A stretch of 7,864 nucleotides of DNA from Treponema sp. (GTDB lineage Bacteria > Spirochaetota > Spirochaetia > Treponematales > Breznakiellaceae): assembly GCA_031269405.1 (NCBI GenBank), contig JAISZE010000008.1, positions 1 through 7,864 on the forward strand, given 5' to 3'. Position 1 is the first letter of the stretch, and each line of letters opens with the position of its first letter. The position numbers and the translations under genes are program-made. Shown one piece after another: positions 5,093 to 7,864 of the stretch. The notes beneath the pieces were generated by a model, which was given only the letters and a program-made list of their open reading frames with translations, was not told the DNA's origin and made no database searches.

Positions 5093-7051
5093 ATGATCAT
5101 CGTTTTGTCAAAAGACATTACTCCTCATGATAAGGAGATAATCCGTATATTCCTGAAGGATCGGGGGTTTACTACCAGGGACCAGGTTTTGGGAGAAGAT
5201 GCCGTTATCGGCGCTTCCGGCAAGGGGGTAGTGGACATCAAGGAGCTGGGCCTTCTCCCGGGGGTTGAGCGGGTAGCCGCCACATCAAAGCCCTATGAGC
5301 TTGTGTCACGGGAAACCCGGAACGAAGACACTATTGTTACTGTAGGCGCCGCGGGAACTCCGGCGGTAAAAATCGGCGGCTCCAGGATTACGGTCATTGC
5401 CGGCCCCTGCGCTGTTGAAAGCAAAGGCCAGATTATGGAAACCGCCGCTCTTGTCAGGGAATCCGGGGCTGTGCTCCTCCGGGGGGGGGCCTATAAACCC
5501 CGTACCAGCCCCTATGCCTTTCAGGGCCTGGGGATGCAGGGCCTTGAGTACATGAAGGCCGCCGGGGAAGCCTTCGGGCTCCCTATAGTAACCGAAGTCG
5601 TTTCGCCTGAGCTTGCCGTACAGATGAAGGACCTTACCGACATGTTCCAGATAGGCGCCAGGAATATGCAGAACTTCGAGCTCCTCAAGAAAGCCGGTTC
5701 CCTGGGCAAGCCTGTGCTCCTGAAGCGCGGCCCATCTGCAACCATCGAAGAATGGCTCCTATCTGCAGAATACCTTTTGGCGTCAGGAACCAGGGACGTG
5801 GTCCTCTGCGAACGGGGCATCAGAACCTTCGAGACCTATACCCGGAACACCCTGGATATTTCGGCTATCCCTGTGGTAAAAGGCCTTTCCCACCTGCCGG
5901 TCATTGTTGACCCCAGCCACGCCGTAGGTATACGGGCCAAGGTAAGCCCTGTCGCTCTGGCCGCCATAGCCGCCGGCGCCGACGGCATCACTGTGGAAGT
6001 GCACCCCAGGCCTGACGAGGCCCTTTCTGATGGCCCCCAGTCCCTTTACCCTGAACAGTTTGAAAAACTCATGCGGGACATCGAGGCCCTTTCTCCGGTG
6101 GTTGGGAAAGAACTCCTTCGCACACCCAGGCCCTTTCACGGCGGCCATGCCTTTTCGGGTGTAGAGAATTTGAAAGATTCCCCTAAACAGCCTGTTTTGG
6201 AGGAACAGGCGATAGCCTTTTGCGGCGAAGCCGGCGCCTATGCCGAGCAGGCCCTGACCAGGGTTTTTGGCGAAGACGCCCCAAGAATAGGGGTTTCGTC
6301 GTTTCCAGGCGTTTTCGACGCCGTTCTGGATGGTTCCGCCTCCGCCGGGGTGGTGCCTGTAGAGAACAGCCAGACCGGTTCTATCCACGAAAACTATGAC
6401 CTGTTCCTGCGCTACCCTGACACCGCCATTGTGGGCGAACTCAAGCTCAGGATCGTCCACTGCCTCATCGCCGATGAGCGGGCCGATATAGACACTATAC
6501 GCATCGTCCGTAGCCACCCCCAGGGTTTCGCCCAGTGCAGGGAATTTCTGGACAAGCACCCTGAATGGACCCTGGAGCCGGCTACTACCACGGCTGCCGC
6601 TGCGTCCTCTATAGCCCGTGACGGGGCCGTCAAAGTAGCCGCTATCGCCGGAGAAGCTGCCGCCAGGGTCCACGGCCTCAAGATTCTGCGGGAAGGCATC
6701 GAGACTAACCCTCTTAACTATACCCGTTTTGTCATCATCGCCCGCCGGGAAGGGGAGAAAGCCCCGGTCCCCCCCAGCCTCGGTTCAGGCCGGCCCAGCA
6801 AAGCGAGCCTCGTGTTTTCCGTCCCTGACGAACCCGGCAGCCTTTTCGCCTGCCTCCGCATCCTGAGCGACAAGGGCATCAACCTTTCCAAACTGGAATC
6901 CCGCCCCATTCAGGGCAAGCCCTGGGAGTACCTCTTCTACGCGGACGTAAATATCCCCGAATCCGAAGACGCCTTCGGCACGGTACTGGAGGAACTTAAA
7001 ACCAGGACCAGGGACTTCCACTTCCTGGGCGCCTACCGCGCTGCGATGTAA
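5093..7051 (+). CDS. aroF-pheA: Bifunctional DAHP synthase / prephenate dehydratase fusion with ACT domain
   Basis: This 652-residue cytosolic fusion joins step 1 of the shikimate pathway (PEP + erythrose-4-phosphate to DAHP) to prephenate-to-phenylpyruvate conversion. Residues 1-75 form the ferredoxin-like regulatory domain of type I-beta DAHP synthases (MIIVLSKD ... KPYELVSRE). Residues 85-342 are the barrel: GPCAVES (104-110), LRGGAYKPRTSPY (129-141), LKRGP (210-214), VDPSHAVG (272-279), EVHPRPDEALSDGPQSL (302-318). C106, H276, E302 and D313 correspond to the metal ligands of the Thermotoga enzyme with a constant offset of 4. After a linker (343-371), prephenate dehydratase spans 373-552: CGEAGAYAEQAL, PVENSQTGSI (422-431), SHPQGFAQC (474-482), NYTRF (542-546). 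An ACT domain follows (about 570-645) with ESRP (602-605), the usual phenylalanine-sensing motif. No chorismate mutase domain is present. The product may be inhibited through both N-terminal and ACT domains (inference). A run of nine G (5481-5489) lies in the LRGGA codons. Confidence 0.93.
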   Translation: MIIVLSKDITPHDKEIIRIFLKDRGFTTRDQVLGEDAVIGASGKGVVDIKELGLLPGVERVAATSKPYELVSRETRNEDTIVTVGAAGTPAVKIGGSRITVIAGPCAVESKGQIMETAALVRESGAVLLRGGAYKPRTSPYAFQGLGMQGLEYMKAAGEAFGLPIVTEVVSPELAVQMKDLTDMFQIGARNMQNFELLKKAGSLGKPVLLKRGPSATIEEWLLSAEYLLASGTRDVVLCERGIRTFETYTRNTLDISAIPVVKGLSHLPVIVDPSHAVGIRAKVSPVALAAIAAGADGITVEVHPRPDEALSDGPQSLYPEQFEKLMRDIEALSPVVGKELLRTPRPFHGGHAFSGVENLKDSPKQPVLEEQAIAFCGEAGAYAEQALTRVFGEDAPRIGVSSFPGVFDAVLDGSASAGVVPVENSQTGSIHENYDLFLRYPDTAIVGELKLRIVHCLIADERADIDTIRIVRSHPQGFAQCREFLDKHPEWTLEPATTTAAAASSIARDGAVKVAAIAGEAAARVHGLKILREGIETNPLNYTRFVIIARREGEKAPVPPSLGSGRPSKASLVFSVPDEPGSLFACLRILSDKGINLSKLESRPIQGKPWEYLFYADVNIPESEDAFGTVLEELKTRTRDFHFLGAYRAAM

Positions 7052-7076
7052 GGGAGCGTCTACACCGTGCCAACAA

Positions 7077-7109
7077 ACAAGAGCGCCCTCCCAGGGAGAG
7101 CGCTCTTGT
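7077..7109 (-). terminator. Stem-loop terminator of tRNA-Lys, possibly bidirectional
   Basis: ACAAGAGCGC (7077-7086) pairs perfectly with GCGCTCTTGT (7100-7109) around a 13-base loop that can pair further inside (CTCC/GGAG). Read on the minus strand, just after the tRNA, the stem is followed by TTGTTGG, a fair U-rich tail. Read on plus, after the aroF-pheA stop, no T-run follows. The orientation therefore fits the tRNA, though the hairpin may also protect or end the aroF-pheA message. Confidence 0.65.
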
Positions 7110-7113
7110 ACTA

Positions 7114-7186
7114 TGAGCCGTGCAGGATTCGAACCTCCGACCACCGCCTTAAAAGGGCGATGCTCTACCTACTGAGCTAACGGCCC
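7114..7186 (-). tRNA. trnK: tRNA-Lys, anticodon TTT
   Basis: This is a complete 73-base cloverleaf. The acceptor GGGCCGT pairs with ACGGCTC (one G-U), followed by discriminator A. The D-arm is GCTCAGTAGGTAGAGC. The anticodon loop CTTTTAA places TTT at 7153-7151, and the T-arm loop is GGTTCGAATCC. The anticodon reads AAA and AAG. CCA is not encoded; TAG follows, so CCA must be added by the nucleotidyltransferase. The gene is single, with its own promoter and terminator. A36 and A37 make it a normal substrate for t6A modification, the pathway of the Sua5-type gene in this window. Confidence 0.97.
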
Positions 7187-7198
7187 GCATATTTTATA

Positions 7199-7227
7199 AT
7201 AGTACCAATTTCTGCGGTTTTGGTCAA
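7199..7227 (-). promoter_or_regulatory. Promoter of tRNA-Lys
   Basis: On the minus strand TTGACC (7227-7222), a 17-base spacer and TACTAT (7204-7199) precede the tRNA 5' end (7186) by 12 bases. This is a strong sigma70-type match (5 of 6 at -35) at the right distance. Confidence 0.75.
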
Positions 7228-7295
7228 GCAGATGTTGCCGGGGAAGATGAGCCTGATATCTAAATGTAAAATTTTAGAAAAAAGTTCAAAAATCC

Positions 7296-7324
7296 TTGAA
7301 AAAATAAAACATACATGGTATATT
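7296..7324 (+). promoter_or_regulatory. Promoter of the phase-variable lipoprotein gene
   Basis: TTGAAA (7296-7301), a 17-base spacer and TATATT (7319-7324) form a good sigma70-type promoter inside an A-rich stretch. The expected start is near 7331, giving a leader of about 72 bases before ATG 7403. An intact promoter supports the gene being live and not decayed. Confidence 0.65.
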
Positions 7325-7343
7325 CCTAGTATAAAATGAATTT

Positions 7344-7368
7344 GTTCCGAAAACGGAAGTTTTGGAAC
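7344..7368 (+). promoter_or_regulatory. 5'-leader hairpin with GGAA tetraloop
   Basis: GTTCC (7344-7348) pairs with GGAAC (7364-7368) and AAAAC (7350-7354) with GTTTT (7359-7363), with one bulged G (7349) and the loop GGAA, a GNRA tetraloop. An alternative, mutually exclusive stem is TTCCG-AAAA-CGGAA (7345-7358). It lies near the expected 5' end of the mRNA and may stabilise it. No T-run follows the first stem, so termination is unlikely. Confidence 0.45.
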
Positions 7369-7390
7369 AGCCTCAATTAACCAAGTAAGA

Positions 7391-7395
7391 AGGAG
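7391..7395 (+). promoter_or_regulatory. Shine-Dalgarno before the heptamer-repeat ATG
   Basis: AGGAG, within AAGAAGGAG, lies 7 bases before ATG 7403. It marks this ATG as the real initiation codon although its present frame is dead. Confidence 0.8.
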
Positions 7396-7402
7396 AATAA
7401 AA

Positions 7403-7864
7403 ATGAAGCACTCAGCACTCAGCACTCAGCACTCAGCACTCAGCACTCAGCACTCAGCACTCAGCACTCAGCACTCAGCACTCAGCACTCAGCACTCAGC
7501 ACTCAGCACTCAGCACTCAGGGTAATTGCGCTTTTAGCCCTCGCCCTGATGCTGGCCGCCTGCGATATGGGCGGTGGTACGGATCCCAATGACATTACCG
7601 GGATTGATTATACCAACTACACCACAGATTATTCGGTTCGGATAACGAACAATTCCAGCGTAGATCTGGTAGTTTTTAAGGGAACCGTATCCAAATCTAC
7701 TCTCATGGGGGGTGTAAAAGCCAAAGACTCAAATCATGGGATGAAAAAGGACCCCGCTTTATTCCCTGCTACCGGGGACTTTCCGCTGGTGTTTATTACG
7801 GAAGACCAGTATGAAAATAATAAAAACGATCTGGATGTTCTGAACCAAGCCCCCTATGCACGGG
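7403..7864 (+). CDS. Phase-variable lipoprotein, currently out of frame (OFF); 3' end outside window
   Basis: ATG 7403 has a strong Shine-Dalgarno and promoter. As sequenced, its frame gives MK, five HSALSTQ units, HSG and stop (TAA 7523-7525), 40 residues. The frame two bases over is open from 7381 through the edge and, after the repeat, reads RVIALLALALMLAAC (7519-7563), a signal-peptide core with lipobox LAAC. The mature part opens CDMGGGTDPNDITGIDYTNY and holds YSVRITNNSSVDLVVFKGTV. This frame has no ATG, GTG or TTG before its signal core. One extra GCACTCA copy (17), or 14, joins ATG to lipoprotein: MK, repeats, then RVIALL, with the acylated Cys at residue 56 or 49. The mature sequence resembles uncharacterised treponemal lipoproteins; export and lipid anchoring are likely, function unknown. 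A miscounted repeat in assembly is the main alternative. Confidence 0.8.
7408..7520 (+). repeat. Heptanucleotide tandem repeat, 16 x GCACTCA plus G
   Basis: There are sixteen perfect copies of GCACTCA (7408-7519) followed by one G of a seventeenth, with no sequence variation. The array begins in the second codon of the lipoprotein gene. The unit length is not a multiple of 3, so each gain or loss of a copy changes the frame, while the peptide (HSALSTQ) repeats every 21 bases and contains no stop in any of the three plus-strand frames. This makes it a classic slipped-strand mispairing substrate. Confidence 0.97.

Noticed and set aside
5783..6673. 296-codon open frame on the minus strand
   Set aside because: It lies entirely inside the aroF-pheA fusion, has no family motifs and reads as low-complexity Gly/Arg-rich shadow sequence.
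7077..7109. Strong rho-independent terminator for aroF-pheA on the plus strand
   Set aside because: The stem is excellent, but no T-run follows on plus (ACTATGAG); the tail fits the minus-strand tRNA instead.
7177..7425. 82-codon hydrophobic frame on the minus strand
   Set aside because: It begins in the heptamer repeat, covers two promoters and the tRNA 5' end, and has no Shine-Dalgarno; its hydrophobicity comes from the A/T-rich spacer.
7408..7520. CRISPR array or REP cluster
   Set aside because: The unit is only 7 bases, perfectly tandem with no spacers; it is a short sequence repeat.

Overview
The window looks like a spirochaete chromosome, most likely a Treponema-type organism such as those of termite guts. 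The organism call is an inference. It rests on the lipoprotein at the right edge, a 7-base slippage repeat in its signal region, a family of small secreted proteins at the left, and a DAHP synthase-prephenate dehydratase fusion. No rRNA or other marker gene fixes the taxon.

Left block (1 to about 1478). This is an AT-rich accessory stretch; one 60-base line I counted (661-720) has 23 G/C, against 37 in a line of the right block (5701-5760). All three genes are on the minus strand. In transcription order they are: a double zinc-ribbon protein interrupted by an in-frame TAA (1477-1019), a secreted YG-repeat protein broken by a frameshift (831-444), and an intact but edge-truncated small cytosolic protein (313-1). 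The same 25-base REP-like repeat lies exactly 27 bases after the last stop of each of the first two. At about 1478 the base composition changes abruptly and a short plus-strand coding remnant (1479-1550) begins, which suggests an insertion or deletion junction.

Middle block (1516-7051). These are dense, GC-richer housekeeping genes. A HAD hydrolase of the pyrimidine 5'-nucleotidase type points left. Diverging from it is a two-gene operon of corA (Mg2+/Co2+ channel) and a Sua5/YwlC threonylcarbamoyl-AMP synthase, with a 4-base overlap. Convergent with that operon, stop codon against stop codon, is a NagD-like HAD phosphatase. Diverging from this phosphatase is a 652-residue fusion of type I-beta DAHP synthase and prephenate dehydratase, which covers the first shikimate step and a phenylalanine-branch step on one chain. 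Several of these genes lack a Shine-Dalgarno sequence and carry a -10-like hexamer 5-7 bases before ATG, which suggests leaderless mRNAs.

Right block (7052-7864). A tRNA-Lys(TTT) on the minus strand has its own promoter and terminator. After it, on the plus strand, come a good promoter, a 5'-leader hairpin, a strong Shine-Dalgarno and an ATG that runs straight into 16 copies of GCACTCA. Beyond the repeat is a lipoprotein signal sequence with a lipobox, in a different reading frame. With 16 copies the ATG frame stops at TAA 7523-7525; 17 or 14 copies would join ATG and lipoprotein. This has the architecture of a phase-variable surface lipoprotein captured in the OFF state, and it is the most interesting feature here.
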